The position numbers were made by a program, and so were the translations under genes. Positions 36,661-45,524 of a DNA stretch of 64,000 bases are shown here, one piece after another. Below the pieces are notes generated by a model. It worked only from the letters and a program-made list of their open reading frames with translations. It was not told the origin of the DNA and searched no databases. Origin of the DNA: Acetobacterium sp965140355 (lineage in GTDB: Bacteria > Bacillota > Clostridia > Eubacteriales > Eubacteriaceae); assembly GCA_965140355.1 (NCBI GenBank), contig OZ223191.1, forward strand, positions 186,001 to 250,000. Reading direction: 5' to 3'. Numbering within the stretch: the first letter of the stretch is position 1; each line of letters opens with the position of its first letter.

Positions 36661-37554
36661 ATGAAAAAAAACATAAAAATTGCAGAAAAAAGCAAAATAT
36701 GGTTTGCTTTCTCATTAATCCTCATTACGATCAGTATCGGGTCGCTTTTTATAAATGGGTTGAATTTTGGAATTGATTTTATTGGCGGCACGATTGTTAC
36801 AATCGAGTTGCACACTCCATTTGAAACAAGTGAAGCAAAAGCCCTGATTGACGAATTTGATTCCAGTGCCGACGTAACCTATGCGGGAGATGCTAAGACT
36901 CAAGTCATTATTTCAACTAAAGATGATTTATCATCAGAAGAGCGACAGGCCTTATTTGATAAATTTCAGGAAAAATATAATCTCGAGAGTACCGATCTTT
37001 TATCGATTGATACAGTCAGTCCTTCAATTGGTGCTGAAATGACAAATAGCGCTATGATAGCAGCGGTTGTTGCGGTATTGCTGATGTTGCTTTATATTAC
37101 TTTCCGTTTTGAGTTTATGTTTGGTTTAACAGCGGTTGTAGCATTAGTACACGACTTGATCATTGTTTTAGGGGTTTATTCTATTTTTCAAATTCAAGTT
37201 AATTCACCCTTGATTGCAGCACTATTGACAATATTAGGGTACTCAATTAATGACACCATTGTTGTTTTTGACCGAATTCGGGAAAATCGACTTAAGTTTA
37301 GTAAATATGATTATGCGGCTTTAATTGATACCAGTGTTTCACAAACACTGCGACGGAGTATTAATACATCATTTACGACTTTGCTAGCGATTGGATCGCT
37401 TTATGTTTTTGGTGTGCCGGCGGTTCAAGATTTCGCCTTGCCATTAATGGTTGGTATTATCAGCGGGACCTATTCATCGATCTTTATCGCCAGTGTGCTT
37501 TGGTGTAAAATTAAAGAATTTCAATTTAGTAAGAAAACAGCAGTTAAAAACTAG
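36661..37554 (+). CDS. secF: Protein translocase subunit SecF
   Basis: A 297-residue partner of SecD with the same design: first helix (about 15-32), GIDFIGGTIV motif (about 37-46), and five helices with the signature GYSINDTIVVFDRIREN (about 194-210). It lies 13 nt after secD and is followed by a terminator at 37594. Confidence 0.96.
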   Translation: MKKNIKIAEKSKIWFAFSLILITISIGSLFINGLNFGIDFIGGTIVTIELHTPFETSEAKALIDEFDSSADVTYAGDAKTQVIISTKDDLSSEERQALFDKFQEKYNLESTDLLSIDTVSPSIGAEMTNSAMIAAVVAVLLMLLYITFRFEFMFGLTAVVALVHDLIIVLGVYSIFQIQVNSPLIAALLTILGYSINDTIVVFDRIRENRLKFSKYDYAALIDTSVSQTLRRSINTSFTTLLAIGSLYVFGVPAVQDFALPLMVGIISGTYSSIFIASVLWCKIKEFQFSKKTAVKN

Positions 37555-37593
37555 TTATTGATATTATCAGTAAGCTAGCATAAATTACGATTG

Positions 37594-37628
37594 GCGTCAT
37601 GGAGGAAACTCCCTGACGCTTTCATTTT
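37594..37628 (+). terminator. Intrinsic terminator after secF
   Basis: GCGTCATGGAG (37594-37604) pairs with CTCCCTGACGC (37609-37619) with one mismatch around a GAAA tetraloop, followed by TTTCATTTT. Confidence 0.75.
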
Positions 37629-37690
37629 AGGCATTTGATGGAAGAAGTGACCGTTTAAAAGGATTGGACTAGTAAAAGGAGTGAGTAGAA

Positions 37691-39787
37691 ATCAAAACGA
37701 AATGGCTGTATCGAAATAAAAAAGATGACCAATTGGGTAAGGATCAATATGATGCTTTACAAAAAGAAATAATGACAAAACTTCAGTTAGGAAGTCGAAG
37801 TTCAGAAATACTGATTAATCGGGGAATGAAGTCGGTTGAAGCGGCTACCCGTTATCTTAATCCGTCACTGGCTGATTTACATGATCCGTTTTTGTTTGAG
37901 GACATGGAAAAAGTTGTTGAGCGAATTTTAAAAGCAAAAGAAACACATGAAAAAATATGTCTTTATGGTGATTATGATGCGGATGGAACGACAGGGGTTG
38001 CGATATTATTGAATTTTCTGAGAAGTAATGGTTTTAACGTTTCTTTTTTTATTCCCAATCGTCTAATTACCGGATATGGATTACATCAAACTCCGCTGCA
38101 GGAAATCATCGATGATGGTATTACGCTTCTGATTACCGTTGATAATGGCATCTCTGCCAATGAACAAATTGATTTTTGTCAGCATAATCATTTGGATGTG
38201 ATTATAACGGATCATCACGAGTGTCAAGGTATTTTACCGCCAGCTTATGGTATAATTAACCCTAAAGTTCCGGGTTCAACGTATCCGTTTAAGGATTTAT
38301 GCGGCGCTGGGGTGGCTTTTAAATTGGCCCAGGCGATAAGCCAGCGGCTTCAAGTAGAAATGGACATTCAGAATGCGATTGAGTGTGTTGCTTTAGCGAC
38401 GGTAGCTGATTTGGTTTCTCTTCAAGATGAAAATAGGAGCTTGGTTTCAATCGGGCTAAACTATTTAAATACAAATCCGAGTAACTTGGGAATTCGGGCG
38501 TTAATGACCGTTAGTGAATTAACCGTGCTAAAAGCTTGGCATTTTGGTTTTATCTTAGGTCCAAAGATTAATGCGGCCGGACGTTTAGGTGAAGCAAATT
38601 ATGTTGTTGAGTTGTTAACAGGATCAGATCCTGCTAAGTTAATGGATTTGGCACACTATCTCAGTGAGGAAAACCGTAAACGACAGGATTTGGAGTCAAC
38701 AATTCTCGCAGAAGCGCTATCTTTAGTTGAAAATGAAAAACTGTTTCATGATGATATTATTATCGTTGTTGGGGAAAATTGGCATCCTGGTGTTATTGGC
38801 ATTGTCGCGAGTCGTATTCAGGAAAAATATTTTAATCCTGTTATTGTGATTAGTGTTGAAAATAATATCGGGAAAGCATCATGTCGTAGCATAGAGGGTT
38901 TTAGCATTTTTGCTGCGTTGAAATCATGTAGTGACTGTTTTGCCAGCTTTGGTGGTCATGATCAAGCAGCTGGTTTTAGTATTAAAACCGAGAATATCAA
39001 AGAGATGAGTGCCCGGGTGAAAGCTTATGGCGAATCAGTTGGCATAAAAAAATATTTGGTTAAGACATATTCGTATGACGCAATCATCGATGAGGCAGAG
39101 ATTAGTTGGGAGCTGTTAAATGAATGTACACGTTTTGAACCTTGTGGAATTGGAAATCCGGGCGTTCAGTTTGTATTAAATCATCCCGAAATAAAATCAA
39201 TGGGAACAATGGGCAAGGAAAATAATCACCTTCGTCTAACGTTAAAAAATGATATTCGCGGGGTGGGGTTTGGTTTAGGTAATTTTAATAAAAAATTTCA
39301 AGAATTACCTAAAAGTGTTTCAAATGCAGTAAAAATGTTATGTCGATTGGATGTAAATGATTATCAGGGAAATAAAACGCTGCAAGTATTAATTAAAGAT
39401 ATTAAAATTAATCCGATTTGGCAAATCGATAGGGCAATGTTTTTAGTAAAAACGATCGTCCAACAACAAAATCCCAAAGTAGAAATTGATTTCGAAGCAG
39501 TGGCAATAAATTTAGCGGATCTTTATTTAGACCGTGAGATGGTTAAAAAAGTTTACCTGCTTTTGAAAAAGTCGAATGATCATGGAGTAACGCTCTACGC
39601 TGGAGATAAGGCTAAAATATCACCGTTTCATTTATTAATGTCATGTGAAATATTAAGAGAAGTTGGCTTAATTGCTTATCGGCTAAAAGAAGGTTTGATT
39701 TTTTCTAAAATATTAGAAACCAAAGAAAAAAAGGATATTCAAAAGACGAAACTAATGATAAAATTAGTAAAAATAACTAGTGAATAA
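37691..39787 (+). CDS. recJ: Single-stranded-DNA-specific exonuclease RecJ, apparent AUC start
   Basis: About 698 residues if read from ATC 37691. DHH phosphoesterase motifs are complete: LYGDYDADGTTG (about 92-103), the TVDNGISA and ITDHHE motifs (about 146-175) and FGGHDQAAGFS (about 416-426). It degrades single-stranded DNA 5' to 3' in recombination and repair. The N-terminal segment KTKWLYRNKK aligns with the start of other RecJ proteins but lies upstream of the first conventional start (TTG 37733, which has no binding site). AAAGGAG (37676-37682) lies 8 nt before ATC 37691. An overlapping 12-codon frame starts at GTG 37681. Followed by apt. Confidence 0.88.
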   Translation: MKTKWLYRNKKDDQLGKDQYDALQKEIMTKLQLGSRSSEILINRGMKSVEAATRYLNPSLADLHDPFLFEDMEKVVERILKAKETHEKICLYGDYDADGTTGVAILLNFLRSNGFNVSFFIPNRLITGYGLHQTPLQEIIDDGITLLITVDNGISANEQIDFCQHNHLDVIITDHHECQGILPPAYGIINPKVPGSTYPFKDLCGAGVAFKLAQAISQRLQVEMDIQNAIECVALATVADLVSLQDENRSLVSIGLNYLNTNPSNLGIRALMTVSELTVLKAWHFGFILGPKINAAGRLGEANYVVELLTGSDPAKLMDLAHYLSEENRKRQDLESTILAEALSLVENEKLFHDDIIIVVGENWHPGVIGIVASRIQEKYFNPVIVISVENNIGKASCRSIEGFSIFAALKSCSDCFASFGGHDQAAGFSIKTENIKEMSARVKAYGESVGIKKYLVKTYSYDAIIDEAEISWELLNECTRFEPCGIGNPGVQFVLNHPEIKSMGTMGKENNHLRLTLKNDIRGVGFGLGNFNKKFQELPKSVSNAVKMLCRLDVNDYQGNKTLQVLIKDIKINPIWQIDRAMFLVKTIVQQQNPKVEIDFEAVAINLADLYLDREMVKKVYLLLKKSNDHGVTLYAGDKAKISPFHLLMSCEILREVGLIAYRLKEGLIFSKILETKEKKDIQKTKLMIKLVKITSE

Positions 39788-39802
39788 ATAAGGAGATAAG
39801 AA

Positions 39803-40321
39803 ATGGATCTGAAAAAAAATATTGGTATCTTCGCCGATTTTCCTAAAGAAGGAATCAGTTTTAAAGACATTAATAGTTTGATCTTAAATCCCAAAGCATT
39901 TCGATATGCAATTGATGAAATGGTGAAAGTTGCTAAAGCACTTGATGCCGACATAGTCGTTATTCCGGAAGCGAGGGGGTACATCTTTGGTACACCACTG
40001 GCTTATTTAATTGGAGCGGGTTTAGTTCCAGTGCGAAAACCCGGAAAACTCCCTGGTGAAGTCACATCAGAATCTTATGATTTAGAATATGGATCAAATA
40101 TTGTTGAAATTCAAAAGGATGCCATTAAACCTGGTGATCGGATTATTATCGTCGACGACTTATTGGCAACCGGCGGAACAATGATGGCGGCGACTAAGTT
40201 GATTGAAAACTTGGGCGGTGAAATATCCGGAATTATTACGCTGATTGAACTGACCGAATTGGGCGGTCGGGAGTTGCTTAAAGACTACTTTGTACACTCA
40301 ATTGTAACGTACCCTTACTAA
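39803..40321 (+). CDS. apt: Adenine phosphoribosyltransferase
   Basis: A 172-residue purine-salvage enzyme that makes AMP from adenine and PRPP. The PRPP-binding motif IIIVDDLLATGGTM (about 114-127) is complete, and the N-terminal FPKEGISFKDIN and RGYIFG segments are typical. The recJ-apt-rel order is conserved in Firmicutes. Confidence 0.97.
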   Translation: MDLKKNIGIFADFPKEGISFKDINSLILNPKAFRYAIDEMVKVAKALDADIVVIPEARGYIFGTPLAYLIGAGLVPVRKPGKLPGEVTSESYDLEYGSNIVEIQKDAIKPGDRIIIVDDLLATGGTMMAATKLIENLGGEISGIITLIELTELGGRELLKDYFVHSIVTYPY

Positions 40322-40352
40322 ATCTAAAATACTCATTAAAGGCAGAAACGAT

Positions 40353-42524
40353 ATGGATAATGATGCAGTAAAAGGAAAAATTGACAATGTAATAAACCTG
40401 GTAAAAGCGAATAATCCAGAAGCTGATACGGAAATGATCTACAAAGCTTATAATCTAGCTAAAGAAGCTCATCAGAATCAGAAACGTTTATCTGGAGAAG
40501 ATTATGTAATTCATCCCGTTTCTGTTGCGTATATTTTGGCAGAAATGCAAATGGATACCGAAACAATTGTTGCTGCCATTTTACATGATGTAATTGAAGA
40601 TACAATCTACTCCTATGATTATATCAAGGAAGAATTTAATGAAACAATTGCGAATTTGGTTGAAGGTGTTACCAAAATCGGGCGAATTGGATTTCAGTCA
40701 AAAGAAGAAAGCCAGGCGGAAAATCTGCGAAAAATGATATTGGCAATGTCAAAAGATATTCGAGTGATATTGATAAAACTCGTTGATCGATTACATAATA
40801 TGCGTACGCTGGAATATATGCGAGAGACTAAACAAATTGAGAAGGCCAAAGAAACATTGGATATTTATGCTCCTTTGGCTAATCGGTTAGGAATTTCGAC
40901 GATTAAGTGGGAATTGGAAGATCTTGCTTTAAAATATCTGGATCCTGATGGATATTATGATTTAGTCCATAAAATTAAAGTGAAAAAAAGCGCTCGCGAA
41001 GCTTATATTGCCGATGTGATTGAGATATTAGCAAAAGAAATAGAAAAAGTGGGAACCCATGCTGAGATTTATGGGCGCTCAAAACATTTTTACAGTATTT
41101 ATCGAAAAATGAAGAGTCAAAACAGGAGTTTTGATGAAATTTATGATTTGATTGCTGTTCGAGTGATTGTCGATTCATTAAAGGATTGTTATGGTGTGTT
41201 GGGGATTGTTCATTCTCAATGGACCCCGATTCCTGGTCGGTTTAAAGATTATATTGCAATGCCTAAACCAAACCTTTATCAATCCATTCATACAACGGTG
41301 ATGGGCCCAAAAGGTGAACCGTTTGAAATTCAGATCCGAACCAGAGAAATGCACGAAACAGCAGAATATGGAATAGCTGCTCACTGGAAATACAAAGAAG
41401 GTCGAATGGATGCTAAAGACAACAAGTATGAAGTTCAAATGTCCTGGCTTCGACAAATGCTTGAATTACAAAGAGATTCGGAAGATGCCGGGGAATTGGT
41501 TGAAACAATTAAAGTTGACTTGCTTAACGAAGAAGTTTATGTATTTTCACCAAAAGGCGCAGTAGTGCCACTTCCGGCAGGCTCATGTCCTTTGGATTTT
41601 GCCTATCGTATTCATAGTGATATTGGTAATAATTGTGTTGGAGCGAGAGTCAACAACAAAATCGTGCCGTTGAACAGTCCCCTAAAAAGTGGTGATATTG
41701 TTGAAATAATGACATCCAAAAACTCGAATGGTCCCAGTCGGGACTGGCTTGGTTTTGTAAAAAGTGCTCATGCCCGAAATAAGATTAAACAGTATTTTAA
41801 AAAAGAAGAAAAAGATGAAAATGTTCAAAAAGGCCGTAGCATATTAGAACGTGAGATTAAACGCGAAGGCTTGCAACAATCGAATTTATTAAATCTTAAC
41901 AACTTAGAACTCTTAGCGGAAAAATGCAGTTATAAAACACTCAATGATTTTTATGCGGCAATTGGTTACAATGGAATAAAAATTGGCACTGTTTTTCAAA
42001 AAATGAAACTTTTATTTCCAAAGGAATTTCCAGAGGAAATTGAAGAAATTGTGCTTAAAAAGCCCTCAAAAGAACCCAAAAAAAATGGGAGTACCGTTAT
42101 TGTTGCCGGCTATCATGAAATTGATGTGCATTTTTCTAAATGTTGTAATCCTGTTCCGGGGGATACCATCGTTGGTTATATTACTAAAGGCCGAGGGATT
42201 TCTGTTCATCGTGCTGACTGCGCAAATGTTTTAAATTTAGTTGATCCCAACCGGATTGTCGAAGTAGAATGGAATAAATATAGCACCGGTTCATTTACAG
42301 CTGAAATTCATATTAAAGCAAAAGAAGCACAAGGAACGATTATTCAAATTTCTAAGACATTTTTGCAAATGGGAATTCCGGTTACAGCACTTAACGCTAA
42401 AAATGAAAAAAATGAATATGATTTCTTTTCAGCGACTTTTGAAGTAAAAAGTCGCCGCGAATTAAATTTGCTGATTAAAAATTTGAATAAAATAAAAGAA
42501 ATCATCCAAATTTATCGGGTTTAA
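40353..42524 (+). CDS. rel: Bifunctional (p)ppGpp synthetase/hydrolase Rel
   Basis: A 723-residue RelA/SpoT homologue. The HD hydrolase domain (about 45-190) keeps HPVSVA and AAILHDVIEDT; the synthetase domain (about 230-345) has GRSKHFYSIYRKM and the YQSIHTTVMGP substrate loop; TGS (about 390-450) and a C-terminal ACT domain follow. Both activities should therefore be present, so it sets (p)ppGpp levels in starvation. The HD histidines and aspartate are intact. Confidence 0.96.
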   Translation: MDNDAVKGKIDNVINLVKANNPEADTEMIYKAYNLAKEAHQNQKRLSGEDYVIHPVSVAYILAEMQMDTETIVAAILHDVIEDTIYSYDYIKEEFNETIANLVEGVTKIGRIGFQSKEESQAENLRKMILAMSKDIRVILIKLVDRLHNMRTLEYMRETKQIEKAKETLDIYAPLANRLGISTIKWELEDLALKYLDPDGYYDLVHKIKVKKSAREAYIADVIEILAKEIEKVGTHAEIYGRSKHFYSIYRKMKSQNRSFDEIYDLIAVRVIVDSLKDCYGVLGIVHSQWTPIPGRFKDYIAMPKPNLYQSIHTTVMGPKGEPFEIQIRTREMHETAEYGIAAHWKYKEGRMDAKDNKYEVQMSWLRQMLELQRDSEDAGELVETIKVDLLNEEVYVFSPKGAVVPLPAGSCPLDFAYRIHSDIGNNCVGARVNNKIVPLNSPLKSGDIVEIMTSKNSNGPSRDWLGFVKSAHARNKIKQYFKKEEKDENVQKGRSILEREIKREGLQQSNLLNLNNLELLAEKCSYKTLNDFYAAIGYNGIKIGTVFQKMKLLFPKEFPEEIEEIVLKKPSKEPKKNGSTVIVAGYHEIDVHFSKCCNPVPGDTIVGYITKGRGISVHRADCANVLNLVDPNRIVEVEWNKYSTGSFTAEIHIKAKEAQGTIIQISKTFLQMGIPVTALNAKNEKNEYDFFSATFEVKSRRELNLLIKNLNKIKEIIQIYRV

Positions 42525-42533
42525 GGAGAAATA

Positions 42534-42986
42534 ATGCGAGCAGTTGTACAAAGAGTATCGTATTCTGAGGTGCAAGTTAATCAGGAAACAATTGGAAAAA
42601 TTGGCAAGGGATTAAATGTACTTTTAGGGATTAAAGAAAATGATAATGAATCAGATATGGATTATATTATTAATAAATTGGTAAATTTGAGAATATTTGA
42701 AGATGATGCAGGGAAAATGAACTGCTCAATTCTTGACGTTGATGGTGAATTGTTACTTGTTTCCCAATTTACACTTTATGGAGATTGTCGAAAAGGCCGG
42801 CGCCCGGGATTTAGTCGGTGCGGGCCAGTCGATGAAGCCGAACAAAAATATAGTTTATTTGTTGAAAAATTAAAAAAGCAGCCAATAAAAAAAATTGAAA
42901 CGGGTGTATTTCAAGCGGAGATGAAGGTTTTGATTGAAAATGACGGCCCAGTAACCTTGCTGTTAGACAGCGAAAAAGAATTTTAG
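42534..42986 (+). CDS. dtd: D-aminoacyl-tRNA deacylase
   Basis: A 150-residue enzyme that hydrolyses D-amino acids from tRNA. The chirality-checking motifs are LLVSQFTLYGDCRKGRRPGF (about 74-93; SQFTL) and NDGPVTLLLDS (about 137-147; the NxGPxT motif). It starts 9 nt after rel. Confidence 0.96.
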   Translation: MRAVVQRVSYSEVQVNQETIGKIGKGLNVLLGIKENDNESDMDYIINKLVNLRIFEDDAGKMNCSILDVDGELLLVSQFTLYGDCRKGRRPGFSRCGPVDEAEQKYSLFVEKLKKQPIKKIETGVFQAEMKVLIENDGPVTLLLDSEKEF

Positions 42987-43005
42987 AATAATTCAGGGAG
43001 AAAAG

Positions 43006-43635
43006 ATGAAAATAATAAAAAAATCCCTCGGACAGATGGGAACCAACTGTTATGTGCTTTGGGATGAAAAAACCTTAGCAGCGGCAATTATCGATCCGGG
43101 GTTTGAGGATCAACAGATTATTGATATTATTAACGAAAATCACTTAAAAGTTAAGTATATTCTATTGACCCATGGTCATTTTGACCATCTGGGCGGAGTT
43201 AGTCAACTTAAAAATCTAACAAATGCCAAGGTTCTCATTCATAAAAATGATGCAGATTGTCTTACCAGTTCTCAGCGAAATCTTTCGGACTTAATTGGAA
43301 TGGCTTTGGTATTAGAACCGGCAGATGGTTTTTTGACAGAAGATGAGACCGTTGCATTGGGTGACATCACAATTCGGGTGATCCATACCCCTGGTCATTC
43401 AAAAGGTGGCGTTTGCCTTTTGGCTGAAGATCAACTTTTTGCGGGAGATACTTTATTTAATACCTCAATCGGACGAACCGATTTTGCGGATGGTGATTTG
43501 AATGAATTGTTAAGCGGGATTTCGCAAAAATTATTTGTTTTGGATGATGCGATAACTGTTTTACCGGGACATGGTGAAAATACCACCATCGGTTATGAAA
43601 AAAGGAATAATCCTTTTTTAAAGGGCCGTTTTTAG
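43006..43635 (+). CDS. Metallo-beta-lactamase-fold hydrolase (glyoxalase II-like)
   Basis: A 209-residue protein with the two-zinc site THGHFDHLGG (HxHxDH, about 56-65), HTPGHSKGG (about 129-137), the bridging Asp in FAGDTLF and a final His in LPGHGENT (about 186-193). It belongs to the YcbL/GloB-type group; hydrolysis of thioesters is likely but the substrate is not known. Its position between dtd and hemZ is common in clostridia. Confidence 0.9.
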   Translation: MKIIKKSLGQMGTNCYVLWDEKTLAAAIIDPGFEDQQIIDIINENHLKVKYILLTHGHFDHLGGVSQLKNLTNAKVLIHKNDADCLTSSQRNLSDLIGMALVLEPADGFLTEDETVALGDITIRVIHTPGHSKGGVCLLAEDQLFAGDTLFNTSIGRTDFADGDLNELLSGISQKLFVLDDAITVLPGHGENTTIGYEKRNNPFLKGRF

Positions 43636-43645
43636 GAGCCTATCA

Positions 43646-45118
43646 ATGAGAATACTTCGTTTTGATCTGCAACGTCCGGAATTGGAATATTATTTTCACG
43701 AGTTATACCAGGCCTTTGACCCGGGAGTTAAAAATATTCTGTCTGGTCATGCAGATGGGGTTTTGCTCCAAAAAACTCAAGAGCGTACGGTCACACTGCA
43801 ACTGAACTGGGACGATGGAAAAGGATTAACGCGCACTTATCAATTTATGAAAAATGATGATCCTCTTGATAACAGTGTTTACAAGGGGTTTTTTTATGAT
43901 TTTTTATGTGAATATTTTGATAAGAAGTTGGAATGGGGAACACTTACCGGCATAAAACCAGTTAAAATGGTGTTTAAATATTTAAACAAAGGCTGGAGTC
44001 AAGCAGCCATTAGAGAACGGTTCAGTAGATATTACCGCGTGAGTTATGATCGTATTGATCTAATGTTAAGCATTGCCAATCGCCAGGCAGCTTTTATTAT
44101 ACCGACACAAAAAAAAGGTGCGAATAAATCAATCAGCATCTATGTTGGAATCCCACTTTGTCCATCTAAATGTGATTACTGCTCGTTTGTTTCAACGATT
44201 GTTGATAAAAATGCTGATAACTTGACAAGATACTTTACGCATTTATTGGCTGAAATTCAGCGAACCGGAGAAGTTGTTAAGGCGCAAGGTTTTCGCATTG
44301 ATACGCTCTATATTGGGGGAGGTACCCCAACCGTTTTAAATGCTCGTCAATTAGACCAACTAATGACAGCTCTGGAAAACGCATTTGATTTGTCGCAGTT
44401 GCGAGAATATACTTTGGAAGCAGGCCGAGCGGAAACAATTAATCGCGAAAAGTTGGCAGTAGCAAAGGCCCATGGAGTCGAACGGGTTTGTTTGAACCCA
44501 CAATCAATGAATCAACAGACGCTCATTAGTGTAAAACGGCCATGGGAAGCAGGTTTAATTGAAAAACAAGTGGCACTGATCAAATCATTCAAATTTAAAA
44601 CGCTGAATATGGATTTGATCGTGGGATTAGGGGATGAAACAGCTGATGATTTTCGGCGATCACTGGAAATGGTGATCGCACTTGAACCTGAAAATATCAC
44701 AATTCATAATCTTTCCATTAAAAAAGGTTCACGGATCAAAGATCAAATGGGCATTGTTGTTAAAGAAGGTTATGGGGAAGCTTTTTATCAGGCGGTAAAA
44801 CAACGTCTAAATTTAGAAAATTATCAACCGTATTACTTATATCGGTTAAAATATACCCAAGATAATAGCGAAAATATTGGGTATGCGAAACCCGGGCACG
44901 AAGGAATCTACAATATTTTGATGATGTCTGAATGTCAGGCGACCATTGGAATTGGGGCAGGTGCCACGGGAAACCTCTATTACGAGGAAACAGACGAGGT
45001 GCAGAAGGTTTTTACGGTTAAAGATGTAAAAACTTACAATGAACGATTTGAAGAAATCGTTGCGAAAAAAATCAAGGCTTATCAAGTTTATTTTAATCAC
45101 AAAAACAACAAATTTTAA
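43646..45118 (+). CDS. hemZ: HemZ-type radical SAM protein (coproporphyrinogen dehydrogenase-like)
   Basis: A 490-residue radical SAM protein. The cluster motif CPSKCDYCSF (CxxxCxxC, about 172-181) is preceded by YVGIPLC, as in HemN, and the GGGTPTVL SAM-binding motif lies near 227. The N-terminal 160 residues are the HemZ-specific extension. The name suggests heme synthesis, but HemZ proteins occur in anaerobes without a full heme pathway, and their reaction is not well established. Eight nt after its stop lies the first hairpin of the element at 45119. Confidence 0.88.
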   Translation: MRILRFDLQRPELEYYFHELYQAFDPGVKNILSGHADGVLLQKTQERTVTLQLNWDDGKGLTRTYQFMKNDDPLDNSVYKGFFYDFLCEYFDKKLEWGTLTGIKPVKMVFKYLNKGWSQAAIRERFSRYYRVSYDRIDLMLSIANRQAAFIIPTQKKGANKSISIYVGIPLCPSKCDYCSFVSTIVDKNADNLTRYFTHLLAEIQRTGEVVKAQGFRIDTLYIGGGTPTVLNARQLDQLMTALENAFDLSQLREYTLEAGRAETINREKLAVAKAHGVERVCLNPQSMNQQTLISVKRPWEAGLIEKQVALIKSFKFKTLNMDLIVGLGDETADDFRRSLEMVIALEPENITIHNLSIKKGSRIKDQMGIVVKEGYGEAFYQAVKQRLNLENYQPYYLYRLKYTQDNSENIGYAKPGHEGIYNILMMSECQATIGIGAGATGNLYYEETDEVQKVFTVKDVKTYNERFEEIVAKKIKAYQVYFNHKNNKF

Positions 45119-45126
45119 AAACTGAA

Positions 45127-45147
45127 AATCGGGATATTGTTATCCCG
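45127..45147 (+). repeat. Direct repeat copy 1 (hairpin)
   Basis: TCGGGATA-TTGT-TATCCCG hairpin, 20 of 21 bases identical to the copy at 45327. On the minus strand it is followed by ATTTT, so it could stop leftward transcription. Confidence 0.8.
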
Positions 45148-45326
45148 CTTCAGACTGTCAAAAAAGATAACGTCGTACCGACAATGGTTCGATCATGTTG
45201 TGTGCCTCAAGGCGAACAGTTGCCGCGAAAAGGCTATCTTAAGCCAAAGCTTTGCTTGCAACTGTACGAATTGCGTGCATGCAACAGATTAACAATTGGT
45301 CGGTACGCTCGTTTATTGACAACCTC

Positions 45327-45354
45327 AATCGGGATATCGTTATCCCGATTTTTT
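45327..45354 (+). terminator. Direct repeat copy 2, intrinsic terminator
   Basis: AATCGGGATA (45327-45336) pairs with TATCCCGATT (45341-45350) around TCGT, followed by T residues to 45354. A strong terminator pointing towards aspS. Confidence 0.88.
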
Positions 45355-45443
45355 AAATGACTTGTTGCTATTGATGATGATGAAAAGAAGCTGGAATTAA
45401 TTAAATAAAGGTGAGGGTTAAAATTGTTTTCCGTTATTCTTCC

Positions 45444-45473
45444 TTGACATACTCCTAACAACTTCATTATAAT
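45444..45473 (+). promoter_or_regulatory. Promoter of aspS
   Basis: Consensus TTGACA (45444-45449) and TATAAT (45468-45473) with 18 nt between. The start near 45480 gives a 45-nt leader with no T-box. Confidence 0.87.
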
Positions 45474-45524
45474 ATAAAGGTTAAGAAGATAAAATAAATT
45501 ACTATATAATACGTCGGAGGTAGA

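Larger units (their letters stand above)
45119..45355 (+). other. Structured non-coding element bounded by two near-identical hairpins
   Basis: No plausible gene lies between hemZ and aspS (45119-45524). The segment opens and closes with copies of one 21-nt hairpin exactly 200 nt apart (45127-45147 and 45327-45347). Between them CGTACCGACAAT (45174-45185) can pair with ATTGGTCGGTACG (45295-45307, one bulged G), flanked by further pairing (TGTCAA 45157 with TTGACA 45316), and encloses small hairpins such as GCC-TCAA-GGC (45204-45213) and GGCT/AGCC (45232-45245). This looks like a folded RNA of about 200 nt ending in a terminator, or a small repeat element. I do not recognise an Rfam family and see no promoter directly upstream. 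Confidence 0.55.

Noticed and set aside
45420..45524. T-box leader for aspS
   Set aside because: The leader is only about 45 nt and has neither a specifier stem nor the T-box core sequence. The same holds for gltX.
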